Shown here: positions 1 to 7,727 of the stretch, piece after piece
Numbering within the stretch: position 1 is the first letter of the stretch
Layout of the letters: the number at the start of each line of letters is the position of its first letter
Virus record (IMG/VR): IMGVR_UViG_3300044858_003116
Coordinates: 1-47,844 of that record
Source of the DNA: a virus
DNA: 47,844 nt
Direction: 5' to 3' (one strand)
Notes under the pieces: model-generated
Seen by the model: only the letters and a program-made list of their open reading frames with translations
Databases searched by the model: none
Told to the model about the DNA's origin: nothing
Translations under genes and position numbers: made by a program

Positions 1-679
1 TAATGAGGGCGATGCGGTGCAGGTTGGCCTCCTTCTCCACCGCCGCCTGCAACTGAGTCTGGTTAAAGTCCCCGCCGCTCACGGTCACGCCTGAGAGATC
101 CAGGCCCTGCACCTGGGCCAGCTTGCAAACCGGCTGCACCGCCCAGCCGTTGGCGATGGCCCACTGCACATCCTTGTTTCCTATCTCCCGCTCATAGAAC
201 TCCCGCATCGGTGTGCCGTCCATCCGAAACGGAGTCGCAGTAAACCCGGCCACCATGGCGCCGTGATCCTGGAACCACCGAAACATCTCCAGGCAGGCGG
301 GCGAGAACTGCATGTGAGCCTCGTCCACAATCACCAGCCGGATGTCCTGGAACTTCTTGTACCGGCCGCGGATGAGGGTCTGCTTGCAAGCCACCACCAC
401 CTGCGGACTCCACCACTCGTCCTCTTGGCTGCGGTACTCCGCCATCTCTAAGGCCGGGTCGATGCCGATGATGTCTCGCACCTTGTCTGCTGCCTGCCAG
501 ACCAGTTCCCGGAGCGGGGCCAGGATGAGTGTCCGGCCAGAAATGCGGTTGGCCGTTTCCACAAACACCACGGTCTTCCCCGCTCCGGTGAACAGGCCCG
601 TGAGCGTTGAGCGAACCCCTTCTGCGAGCGCACGCAGGTGGGCGTCAACGATCTCGGCTTGGTAGTCACGCAGGTGCAT
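1..679 (-). CDS. SF2 DEAD/DEAH-box helicase, partial (C-terminus beyond window)
   Basis: Reading back from an ATG at 679 gives an open frame to the window edge (226 residues, no stop). It shows the SF2 helicase order: Walker A GLFTGAGKT near residues 28-36, motif II VDEAH near 122-126, and motif III FTATPFRMDG near 153-162. These bind and hydrolyse ATP. The missing part should hold RecA-like domain 2 with motifs V and VI. A good Shine-Dalgarno (GGGAGGTGA) precedes the start. It overlaps the upstream small gene by 14 nt and closes the exonuclease/Erf/SSB module, so a role in phage replication or recombination, unwinding DNA or branched intermediates, is likely. Family assignment is firm; the exact subfamily cannot be fixed from this half. 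Confidence 0.93.
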   Translation of the reverse strand, partial: MHLRDYQAEIVDAHLRALAEGVRSTLTGLFTGAGKTVVFVETANRISGRTLILAPLRELVWQAADKVRDIIGIDPALEMAEYRSQEDEWWSPQVVVACKQTLIRGRYKKFQDIRLVIVDEAHMQFSPACLEMFRWFQDHGAMVAGFTATPFRMDGTPMREFYEREIGNKDVQWAIANGWAVQPVCKLAQVQGLDLSGVTVSGGDFNQTQLQAAVEKEANLHRIALI

Positions 680-926
680 GCGTCACCTCCCCTCGGAGGC
701 TGGCCGCCTGCCTCATCAATGCGAGAGCAAACTCCTCAACCTTGTCAGCGGCCGCCATGTCAGCCGCCTCTGGCGTGTCATGCCAAGCGGTGTCGAAGCG
801 CAGCATGTGGTGTCCGCAGCGGACAAACGACTCGCCGCCTACAGCAACCACATCCCCCTCATCACGGAAGATGTGGGCACCACTCTCGCCAATCCGGTCA
901 TAGACCCAAGACCTGTACACCCTCAT
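666..926 (-). CDS. Hypothetical protein between SSB and helicase
   Basis: An 86-residue protein starting MRVYRSWVYDRIGESG. A GGAGG lies about six bases before this ATG; an in-frame ATG at 938 is an alternative. The gene ends inside the helicase start region (14-nt overlap), which suggests translational coupling. It lies downstream of the terminator that follows SSB, so it may need read-through or its own promoter. No recognised domain; the acidic, soluble sequence contains a stretch with two His (RCGHHMLRFD). Function unknown. Confidence 0.65.
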   Translation of the reverse strand: MRVYRSWVYDRIGESGAHIFRDEGDVVAVGGESFVRCGHHMLRFDTAWHDTPEAADMAAADKVEEFALALMRQAASLRGEVTHAPA

Positions 927-949
927 GTCAGCCTCCATGCCCCCTCCCA

Positions 950-996
950 AACAAAAAGACCCGGGGCGGGGGTGGAGGGAGAGCCCCCGCCCCGGG
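950..996 (-). terminator. Rho-independent terminator after SSB
   Basis: A perfect 12-bp inverted repeat (CCGGGGCGGGGG at 961-972 with its complement at 984-995) has an 11-nt loop. On the minus strand the stem is followed by GTCTTTTTGTTTG. It lies 16-62 nt beyond the SSB stop codon. Confidence 0.85.
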
Positions 997-1011
997 CGGC
1001 GCGCACACTCG

Positions 1012-1344
1012 TCAAGCAAAGTCCGACGCGAACTCGGGCTCTTGCTTTGTTTCCTTCTTGCCGGTCAGTTGCAGCGTGCGGATCTTCATCACCTGCTTGC
1101 TGCGCTTCTGGCCTTCCTTCTCCCAGGTCTGCGTTTGGATCTCGCCCTGGCAGAACACCGAGGTTCCACGGCTCACATAGCCCAGTGCCCCATTCGGATC
1201 CCACCATTCGCAATCGAAGAACTCCACGCTGTCCTTGTAGCCATTCACGGCTACAGAAAACTTGGCAACCTGCTTCTCACCGACTTGGCGAATCTCCGGA
1301 TCCTTGGTCACGTTCCCGAGGATCATCACGCACTGGTAACCCAT
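1012..1344 (-). CDS. ssb: Single-stranded DNA-binding protein (OB fold)
   Basis: A 110-residue protein beginning MGYQCVMILGNVTKDPEI, the typical SSB opening (ILGNVTKDPEIR), followed by KFSVAVNGY and a WWDPNGA stretch as in SSB beta-strands. It should coat ssDNA during replication and recombination. It is shorter than bacterial SSB (about 170) and its acidic tail ends EFASDFA, close to but not the canonical DDDIPF tip. The start shares one base with the Erf stop (TAATG) and is served by AAAGGAGG. Operon order exonuclease-Erf-SSB matches phage recombination modules. Confidence 0.93.
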   Translation of the reverse strand: MGYQCVMILGNVTKDPEIRQVGEKQVAKFSVAVNGYKDSVEFFDCEWWDPNGALGYVSRGTSVFCQGEIQTQTWEKEGQKRSKQVMKIRTLQLTGKKETKQEPEFASDFA

Positions 1345-1973
1345 TACTTGGCCTCCTTTTGCCAGACTCTGTTGAACTCCGCTTCACACCTCTTGAACAC
1401 CTCGGCGGGTACGGACTTTTCTTTCGCCCGCAACCGCACGGTGTCCAAGTGTTTCTGCGCCTCTGCGATGGTGGCGGCCTCGGCAATCGCCGTCTTCGCC
1501 CCCTGCTCGTAGGCCATGCTCTTGTAGACATCGCCTGTCTTCGGTGAGGGTGCCTGCACGGCGTGGCCGTCGTCATCGGGCTCGCCGCTAAACCCGCCCG
1601 TCAGAGCCATGAGCAAGGTCCGCTTGGCGTAGGTCATCGCCGCGCCAAATCCCTGCATGTCGTTCTTCGGGTTGATCAGCGGCGCGCACCCTTGGATGTA
1701 CTCACCGCTGGTATGCCGCAGCGTCCCGACCAGCACCCACTGCCCGCCCACCATTCCCGGGCGGAAGTCCGGCAGGCACAACCCGTTGCTCGTCAGCGGG
1801 CCACGCAGGGATTCGCAGCACTGCTGGTAAGACGCAAAGCGAGACTTAAAGTGCGGGTTCGCACTGTCCAGCTTCACCGCCTGATACTCGCTCTGCGCCT
1901 TGCCAAGCGCCTCGGTCAGCTTGCCCGTCGCCGGGGACGATGACGGCCCCAGGATTTCCGTGTGATCAGTCAT
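1344..1973 (-). CDS. erf: Erf-family ssDNA annealing recombinase
   Basis: 209 residues. Erf hallmarks are NPHFKSRFASYQ (about 39-50), the central TLRHTSGEYI segment, and GFGAAMTYAKRTLLMALTGG (about 108-127), corresponding to the conserved A-x-T-Y-x-x-R-Y core. Erf proteins form rings that anneal complementary single strands. The start at 1973 is set by the ATGA overlap with the exonuclease stop. The frame is open much further upstream, but that extension lies over the exonuclease gene and looks non-coding. It works with the neighbouring exonuclease (making 3' overhangs) and SSB. Confidence 0.92.
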   Translation of the reverse strand: MTDHTEILGPSSSPATGKLTEALGKAQSEYQAVKLDSANPHFKSRFASYQQCCESLRGPLTSNGLCLPDFRPGMVGGQWVLVGTLRHTSGEYIQGCAPLINPKNDMQGFGAAMTYAKRTLLMALTGGFSGEPDDDGHAVQAPSPKTGDVYKSMAYEQGAKTAIAEAATIAEAQKHLDTVRLRAKEKSVPAEVFKRCEAEFNRVWQKEAK

Positions 1974-2830
1974 AGTTCGACAACCTCCTCCTTGCTTATG
2001 GCCCACTGCGGAATGGCCATCTCCTGAATCTCGTCCGCGTCCGCAGGCAAATACATGCCAGTCGAACGGCGCAGTCGGACCTCCTCCATAGTGCTGATCA
2101 GCCGCTTGCCAGCCGCCGCCACCAACTCCTCGGGCAGGACAAAGGCCCGGCAAGAGAAGGGCGGCATGGTCTGGACGAAGACGAATGGCATGCGGAACGG
2201 CGGATAGCCAATGGCATACGCGCCCTGCTGGTAAAGCCAGTCCTGCTCGGCGTAGCCGTAGTCCAATACGCTGCGGTACAGCCGATCCCAAGGCGACGAG
2301 GTGGTCTTGAGATCCCACCACAACCCCTCGGTGCATGCGTCCGGACGAACCTTCAGCTTGTGGCCGTAAGCCTCAAAGAACACGGACAGTTGGGCCCGGG
2401 TGGTCAAGGTCATCAACTCATAGACAGAGTCGTTGCCCCGCATGGAGTCCAGCATCTTTTCATATTGCCACTTCTTGTCGGCAGTGATGCAGATGCCGGT
2501 CTGGCCAGCAGCCCATTCCTTGTAAGCCTTGGTGCTGCGTGAGCCGTTGGCCCCGAGAACCTCGTCGGGCGGAACCACAACGACATCATCAAACCGCTTG
2601 CCACCCAGGATGGCCGTAACGATCTCGTCAAACTCACTGCCGGTGGTGGTTGCAGAGTTCCCACCGAAGAGGGAGTAGCCAAGGTCCATCCACAACTGGG
2701 CATCCCCGCCACCCTTCTGCACCGCGCAAAGGAACGACCGGCCGTCGAAAGGTTTCTTCTGGTGGTAAGCCTGGTTCGACATCCCCGTGACCGTCACGGG
2801 CAGGTCGTCCCAATTCATCTCACTGTCCAT
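1970..2830 (-). CDS. PD-(D/E)XK exonuclease, RecE/DUF3799-like
   Basis: 286 residues from an ATG with AGGAGG nine bases upstream (in-frame ATG at 2818 also possible). The family pattern is visible: an N-terminal MSNQAYH / SFLCAVQKG segment, GSEFDEIV (about 64-71), then VRPDAC (D164) and WWDLKTT (D173, K175), the D...D-x-K metal site. A YAEQDWLYQQGAYAIG helix follows, as in RecE/YqaJ-like nucleases. Expected role: 5'-3' resection of dsDNA for Erf-mediated annealing. It overlaps erf by ATGA. The start lies 24 nt beyond a small hairpin with a T-run (2854-2869), so expression may depend on read-through. Confidence 0.88.
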   Translation of the reverse strand: MDSEMNWDDLPVTVTGMSNQAYHQKKPFDGRSFLCAVQKGGGDAQLWMDLGYSLFGGNSATTTGSEFDEIVTAILGGKRFDDVVVVPPDEVLGANGSRSTKAYKEWAAGQTGICITADKKWQYEKMLDSMRGNDSVYELMTLTTRAQLSVFFEAYGHKLKVRPDACTEGLWWDLKTTSSPWDRLYRSVLDYGYAEQDWLYQQGAYAIGYPPFRMPFVFVQTMPPFSCRAFVLPEELVAAAGKRLISTMEEVRLRRSTGMYLPADADEIQEMAIPQWAISKEEVVEL

Positions 2831-2849
2831 GCGTACAGTCCTCCTAGTG

Positions 2850-2869
2850 AAAAGCCCCGTCCGTGGGGC
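2850..2869 (-). terminator. Small hairpin with T-run upstream of exonuclease
   Basis: GCCCC (2854-2858) pairs with GGGGC (2865-2869) around a 6-nt loop; on the minus strand it is followed by TTTTCA. It could stop late or antisense transcripts arriving through the integrase, or act as an attenuator for the recombination operon. The stem is only 5 bp. Confidence 0.4.
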
Positions 2870-3045
2870 GGGTGCGATCCTTCTTGCCCCTCCATGGGCG
2901 AACCAACTCCAAATACGCTCTGCCAAACTGTCCAAGGGAGAACAGCAGGCACGCAGTGCTGAAAGCGGAGAGGTAAACGCAGACCGTCAGACAGACGATC
3001 CAGGCCGCGCGGAGAATGGGCCAGCGGCGGTAAGCAAGCCAGATC

Positions 3046-3080
3046 GCCGGGCAACTAACCAACTGAGCTAGCTGCCCGGC
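3046..3080 (-). other. Hairpin with tRNA D-arm-like loop
   Basis: On the minus strand a 10-bp stem (8 perfect pairs GCCGGGCA/TGCCCGGC, one G-T pair and one C-G pair) encloses the 15-nt loop TAGCTCAGTTGGTTA, a match to the conserved D-arm of bacterial tRNAs. No anticodon arm, T-arm or CCA follows, so this is not a complete tRNA. No T-run follows, so it is not a typical terminator. It sits 85 nt upstream of the integrase start. Confidence 0.75.
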
Positions 3081-3118
3081 AGTGTGAGTTTGGCGGTTAT
3101 ACCGATTCGCCAGCCGCC

Positions 3119-3148
3119 TTGAAGCCCCCAAAGAGGGCGACATACTTA
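3119..3148 (+). promoter_or_regulatory. Possible integrase promoter
   Basis: TTGAAG (3119-3124) and CATACT (3141-3146), spaced 16 bp, each match four of six sigma-70 consensus bases and end 19 nt before the integrase ATG. Weak evidence. Confidence 0.25.
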
Positions 3149-3164
3149 CCCGCCCGGTGCCCCC

Positions 3165-3992
3165 ATGAAGCTCATCGACTTGGCCAGAACCTACTGCAAC
3201 CGTGTCGGCGGGAGCCACGGCTACCTGGAGCAGCTTGAGGTCTTCGTTCGCCGGCTGCCGTGGCAGGCTCGGGACTTGACTCCCGATCTCTGTGACGACT
3301 ACCTGACCAAAGCCCTGACCCATCTCGCTCCCTCCACCGTATACAACCACCGCCGCATGCTCGGCCGTCTGCTCGCCTTCGCTGCCGCTGAAGGAGTGGT
3401 GGACGCGAGTATACTCCGGCCCCTGCGCCGCGTCAAACGCCTTCCTCCCAGCCCAATTGCGTGGTCCCACGCCGAAATTCGCAGGCTTCTGGCGGTAGCC
3501 GCGAAGCTGACTGGGGGTGTGAAATGCCCTCACAGCACGCTCATGAAGGCATGGCTGCTGGTGGCCTACTCCACCGGGCTGCGCCTGGCAAATTTGCTGG
3601 AGATTCAACATAGCCAAATCCGTGGCCACCGTCTTCTGATCCGTCAGTTCAAGACCGGGGAGCCGCATGTCTGCTACTTGGACGACCATGCCCTAGCAGC
3701 GATTGCCGCGCTCCCGCGGCGAGGCCCGAGAGTATTCGGTGACCTCATTTGCCGGGACAAGATTCTGGCCCAAATGCGCCGGCTCTGCAAGGCGGCCGGA
3801 ATGTCGGGCAGCACTAAGTTTTTGCGGCGATCCGGGGCAACGTACGCAGAAATCGCAGGGAAAAATGCCAGTGGACACTTAGGACACAAGACCCCCGGCA
3901 TGAAGGTCTACTACATAGACAGGCTGCTGCTGGCCGAGGAAAAGCAGGAGGGAGCCACCGCCCCTCCGCTGGAGTTAGCGGACAGCCCCTAG
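3165..3992 (+). CDS. int: Tyrosine recombinase / phage integrase
   Basis: 275 residues. The N-terminal part (1-95) is a SAM-like core-binding domain (YLEQLEVFVRRL, STVYNHRRMLGRLLAFA). The catalytic domain shows TGLRLANLLEI (R140), beta-hairpin lysine FKTGEP (K163), KFLRRSGAT (K218 where H is usual, R221), LGH (H241) and nucleophile YY (Y249/Y250). The K-x-x-R form is tolerated in this superfamily. The start has only a weak ribosome site (GGTG). It is the only plus-strand gene in this half apart from the 33439 gene and indicates a temperate life style. Its last 18 nt overlap the end of the converging late gene, so late transcripts are antisense to it. Confidence 0.93.
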   Translation: MKLIDLARTYCNRVGGSHGYLEQLEVFVRRLPWQARDLTPDLCDDYLTKALTHLAPSTVYNHRRMLGRLLAFAAAEGVVDASILRPLRRVKRLPPSPIAWSHAEIRRLLAVAAKLTGGVKCPHSTLMKAWLLVAYSTGLRLANLLEIQHSQIRGHRLLIRQFKTGEPHVCYLDDHALAAIAALPRRGPRVFGDLICRDKILAQMRRLCKAAGMSGSTKFLRRSGATYAEIAGKNASGHLGHKTPGMKVYYIDRLLLAEEKQEGATAPPLELADSP

Positions 3993-6900
3993 CACTTCCA
4001 GCGGATCCAGTGCCGTCTTCTTCCGCTCCCGGGCCCGCTTGGCGGCATCGCTCTGAAGGATGCGGTACAGCAGGTACATCTGCCGCTGATCTTCAGGCAT
4101 CGACCGCAGGGCATCGTCCGGCACGGTGATGTTCTCGTAGGTGCGGACGCCGGGGGTAGTCTCCAGGATCTGGTTCAGCATGCCCCGGGCGGCCTGACGC
4201 TTGGTCCGCTCCTCATCAACGTCGGTGAGCTTCACGCCGGCCAGGACGTTGAACGCTGCCTTCATCCTGGCATCGACGGGGTCCAGCCGGTCATCGTTGA
4301 GCTGGCGGTACATGCTGATGGCGCGGGCCCCGAACGGGACGAAGTTGATGATCCCCTGTTCAATGGGCCGACCGATGGGGCCGAGGTCTTGCTCTAGGAC
4401 AGAGTACAGATCCGACATATCCCGGCCGGTGTAAAGCTGCCGGTTAGTGACGTACTCCAGCGGGGCTTTGATGAGGGGGTTGCTCTGCCCCAAGATGTTG
4501 CTGCCCGTCTTCTGAACGGTGTCTGCGAACCTGGCCGCGGCAGTCGTACCTACCCCCGGAGTGAACAGGTTCAGCGTGGACTCAAACGGCAGGTCGATGT
4601 TGGTGATGTACCGCTGCAAGCCTTCGGCCGGCTCTCCTCCAAGAATCGAAGGCCAGCCTTCGGGGAGAGGAATCGCAGCCGACTGTCGGAGGTACTCGGG
4701 GATGAAGTTGTCTTCGCTGGGCTCCGTGCCCCGGGTGACAGCGCGGATGGTTTGGCCCTGCAATCCGCCAGGACGATACAGGGTGTTCTCCGCAATGCTG
4801 GGCAAAATTCCTTTTTGGAAACTGTAGAACGGCGCCACCCGCTTCATCACGTTGCGCTCAAAGCCCGTAAACGCTTCGGGCGAATAGTCAACGAGCAGGC
4901 GACGAACCGTATCGCCAGCCTCGGCCGGATCGACTCCTTGGCGAATGAGCGTCAGGAACGTGCCGATGCGAAGCGCGTCTTCCGTTCTCCCGCCGACCGC
5001 ATCGTTCATGGCCAAGAGGGGATTGGTCTGATACGGCCTGGGTTCTCTGGTGATCCCGACGCCCCGGAAGGACGTTAAGTCGCCAAGGAAGTTGCGCCAT
5101 GTCCGGTTGGCCGGGTTTGCTCTGCGGCCCTGCTGCAATGCCTGGCGAGTCGATTCGGCAATCGTCGGGCCCGAGCCGACATACATCCCGCCAATCTTCC
5201 CGGGATCTTCGACGCCCGAGATGTCGCTGATCACATTGCCAGACGCAAGCCGTTGGCTGCTAGAGTCTGCGATGAACTGGCGCATCGCCTCATCGGGGGA
5301 CAGGTTGCGGTACGGCGACCGCCCCCCCTGAATCCGAGAAGCCAGTGCCTCGTAGTTCCCGCCGCTCGCCCTGCCAGCGGCCCACGTATCCAGCGGATTG
5401 AAAGCCCCTTCGGTCGCCGCGTTGTACATGCCGCTGTACAGATTGCGAACATGAAAGGCCGGGGAGGCGAGAGCCCCGATCTTGAACGCACTGGTGAACT
5501 GATCGAAGGCGTTCATCAGGCCACGCTCCGGAAGAGCCAGGCGGCTCTGCGGAGTCAGGACACGCATGGCATCTACGAACTGGCGTGGGATCGACAGCTC
5601 ATCTAACGGCAGGCGCTGCGCTGGAGGGGCCTGTTGCATCCAGCGGTTGGCGAAGTTCTGCGGGTCAAAGCCCAGCTCCCGGGCCGCGTCTGCAAGAGAG
5701 ACACTCTGCCCGCCCACTACTCTGCCGGCCGGGGTCGGGTCCACCCTACGGGCGAGCATCGCAAAGAGCTGATCGGCGTTTGCTAGGTTCTCCGCCCGGC
5801 CACGCTCGTAGCGAAGTGCGTTGTTCCAGGACGGGGTGTCGAAGATTCCCAGCCCTTGGTCTGCAAACTGCGTGTCGGCCTTCATGACAAGCTGGCCGAG
5901 CTTCTCAAAGTTGGCGTTCACCTCTCGCTGGGCGGTGGCCATCATCGCAGCCTGCTCGGTCGGCGTGGCGGCTTGATAAGCAGGGGAGTTCCGCACGTTC
6001 TCCGTGATGTAGCGGTATGGGTTGGTCTGGCCGTCGAAGGTAAACGCGGCGTTGTCGATTCCGCCCAGCGTGCGCAAGGCGCGCCGCAACAGGACGCGCC
6101 GGGCCTGGTCGGATGGGGCGGTGATTAGGCTTTGTTGAAGGGCCCGAGAATCCAGGCGGGGATCGACATTCCCAGTGAGGTAACGGAAGGCCCGAATCCC
6201 ACCTGGCAGATCGTAGGCAGGATCGCGGGAGCGGCCGAAGTTGTCTTGGACAGAGAACGCCCGCTCGTCTCGCCCCCAAGACCTGAAGTCGTAGGGCTGC
6301 CCACCAGGGATGTCTGGTGCAGAGGGGTCTAGGAAGCGGCGAAGTTGCCTGGGGATAAACCCACCGGCTCCGCGTGACTGCGCCACGGGAGTGGCAAGAC
6401 CAGCCTCCCGAGCGGCAAGCACAGCCTCTGGCCCCAGGTCCGCAAACCGATCCCGGATCGCACGGAACTCAGGCACGTTCTCCAGGACATAATCAGCAAC
6501 ATCGTCGCCCGTCGTCTTCAGCGGGGCGCCCGTCAGCGTCGGGCCTTGGAGCGGGCGAGATTCTACGTAATCAGCCAGCCGGTCCCATAGCGTCTGGCTG
6601 TCGAACGTGCGGAGTTCTTCCGGGATGGCTGCGGCGCCGCCGGGGAGATACGTAGCCGGCAGGGCATCCGGAACGGTGGCATTGCGGGCGTCGTACTGGA
6701 GCAGGGCATAGGCCCGATCAACGGCCTCTTTGCGGTTCCTGGCGTCCCGCGCTGCGACACGCTTCGCAAACTGAAGATCGTTCGTCAGCTCCATGTTGGA
6801 ACTGACCGTCCCTAATCCGCCGACATTCTGGTCGAACAACGCCGCAGCCGTGCGGGTCACAGGCCCGAGAACGGGAGCCATCTTGGTGAAGTTGCCGAAC

Positions 6901-7724
6901 CGATCCAAGCCTTCGGCAAGCGCATCACCAACCGCCCCGCCGCCGATCTCAAACCCAATGTTGGTTCCAGGAATCCGGAAGTTATCCAGCACCCCGGCGC
7001 GTTGGGTCATGCCTTCCGCAGCATCGACGCCGAATCGCTCAAACTGCGATTGCAACCGGGCGGTAGCCGCGGCCTGATCTGCTGGGTCCAAGAACGCAAT
7101 CGCCCGCTCCGGAGTCAGGCGACGTTGATACTCACGGACTCGCGGCGTGGGAATAACATCTGGGCGGATCGGCAGGGTGTCCTGAAACCGCAACGCATTC
7201 AGACGGCCGGCAGAGTCAACGGCGCTGTCTCGGAGTAAGCCGGCGGCCTTCATGGCTTTGCCGGTTTGGCTCAATGCACCCCTGCCAAGCATCGACAGCC
7301 CGAGCGTGCCGTAGGTAAGGGGGTCCAAAAGGGACTCGGCCAACACCCCGCCTGAGAAATTGCCCCAGTTGTCCTCTTCGCCCACCATGCCGTACTGGCG
7401 CAGCAGCTCACGGCCGGTCACTCGGTCGTCGCTGGAGCCAAAGACTGATAGAGGATCTCCGGCCAAGACGCCGCGGACCAAGGCACCGGGGGTGTCCAGG
7501 AGATAGCCGGCCGTAGCCAGGCCGGAAGACCCCATCTCGGCCAGCGTGTTCAGCCAGCCACGCTTCTCCTCCTCTGGCATGAGGTCGGAGAGGGTGGGCT
7601 TGCGGCGTTCTATCGGGCCCTGAAGGAAATACTCTTCGTCTTCGCCCGGGAGTAGGCCGAGGCGAGCCTGCTCTTCTAGTTCCCCGTACGGGTCGTAGAT
7701 GTCAAAGAGTGGGGAGCGGGCCAT
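3975..7724 (-). CDS. Very large internal virion / DNA-ejection-type protein
   Basis: 1249 residues, the last gene of the late operon. It begins MARSPLFDIYDPYGELEEQARLG and has a polyvalent-protein-like block FHVRNLYSGMYNAATEG near residue 750, followed by long Gln/Arg-rich helical stretches. Giant proteins of this kind at the end of podovirus structural operons usually travel in the capsid and are injected with DNA. I see no lysozyme, protease or polymerase catalytic motif. It follows the 443-residue gene after three bases. Its 3' end overlaps the integrase by 18 nt in convergent orientation. Role inferred from size and position. Confidence 0.85.
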   Translation of the reverse strand: MARSPLFDIYDPYGELEEQARLGLLPGEDEEYFLQGPIERRKPTLSDLMPEEEKRGWLNTLAEMGSSGLATAGYLLDTPGALVRGVLAGDPLSVFGSSDDRVTGRELLRQYGMVGEEDNWGNFSGGVLAESLLDPLTYGTLGLSMLGRGALSQTGKAMKAAGLLRDSAVDSAGRLNALRFQDTLPIRPDVIPTPRVREYQRRLTPERAIAFLDPADQAAATARLQSQFERFGVDAAEGMTQRAGVLDNFRIPGTNIGFEIGGGAVGDALAEGLDRFGNFTKMAPVLGPVTRTAAALFDQNVGGLGTVSSNMELTNDLQFAKRVAARDARNRKEAVDRAYALLQYDARNATVPDALPATYLPGGAAAIPEELRTFDSQTLWDRLADYVESRPLQGPTLTGAPLKTTGDDVADYVLENVPEFRAIRDRFADLGPEAVLAAREAGLATPVAQSRGAGGFIPRQLRRFLDPSAPDIPGGQPYDFRSWGRDERAFSVQDNFGRSRDPAYDLPGGIRAFRYLTGNVDPRLDSRALQQSLITAPSDQARRVLLRRALRTLGGIDNAAFTFDGQTNPYRYITENVRNSPAYQAATPTEQAAMMATAQREVNANFEKLGQLVMKADTQFADQGLGIFDTPSWNNALRYERGRAENLANADQLFAMLARRVDPTPAGRVVGGQSVSLADAARELGFDPQNFANRWMQQAPPAQRLPLDELSIPRQFVDAMRVLTPQSRLALPERGLMNAFDQFTSAFKIGALASPAFHVRNLYSGMYNAATEGAFNPLDTWAAGRASGGNYEALASRIQGGRSPYRNLSPDEAMRQFIADSSSQRLASGNVISDISGVEDPGKIGGMYVGSGPTIAESTRQALQQGRRANPANRTWRNFLGDLTSFRGVGITREPRPYQTNPLLAMNDAVGGRTEDALRIGTFLTLIRQGVDPAEAGDTVRRLLVDYSPEAFTGFERNVMKRVAPFYSFQKGILPSIAENTLYRPGGLQGQTIRAVTRGTEPSEDNFIPEYLRQSAAIPLPEGWPSILGGEPAEGLQRYITNIDLPFESTLNLFTPGVGTTAAARFADTVQKTGSNILGQSNPLIKAPLEYVTNRQLYTGRDMSDLYSVLEQDLGPIGRPIEQGIINFVPFGARAISMYRQLNDDRLDPVDARMKAAFNVLAGVKLTDVDEERTKRQAARGMLNQILETTPGVRTYENITVPDDALRSMPEDQRQMYLLYRILQSDAAKRARERKKTALDPLEVLGAVR

Positions 7725-7727
7725 AGG

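Larger units (their letters stand above)
2870..3164. other. Non-coding block in front of integrase
   Basis: No convincing gene in either direction. The block holds a strong hairpin (3046-3080) and a possible integrase promoter. Its position between integrase and recombination genes makes it the best place for an attP site; no core can be recognised without a host attB. Confidence 0.6.

Noticed and set aside
3046-3080. Complete tRNA gene
   Set aside because: Only the D-arm sequence is present; no anticodon or T-arm and no acceptor pairing.
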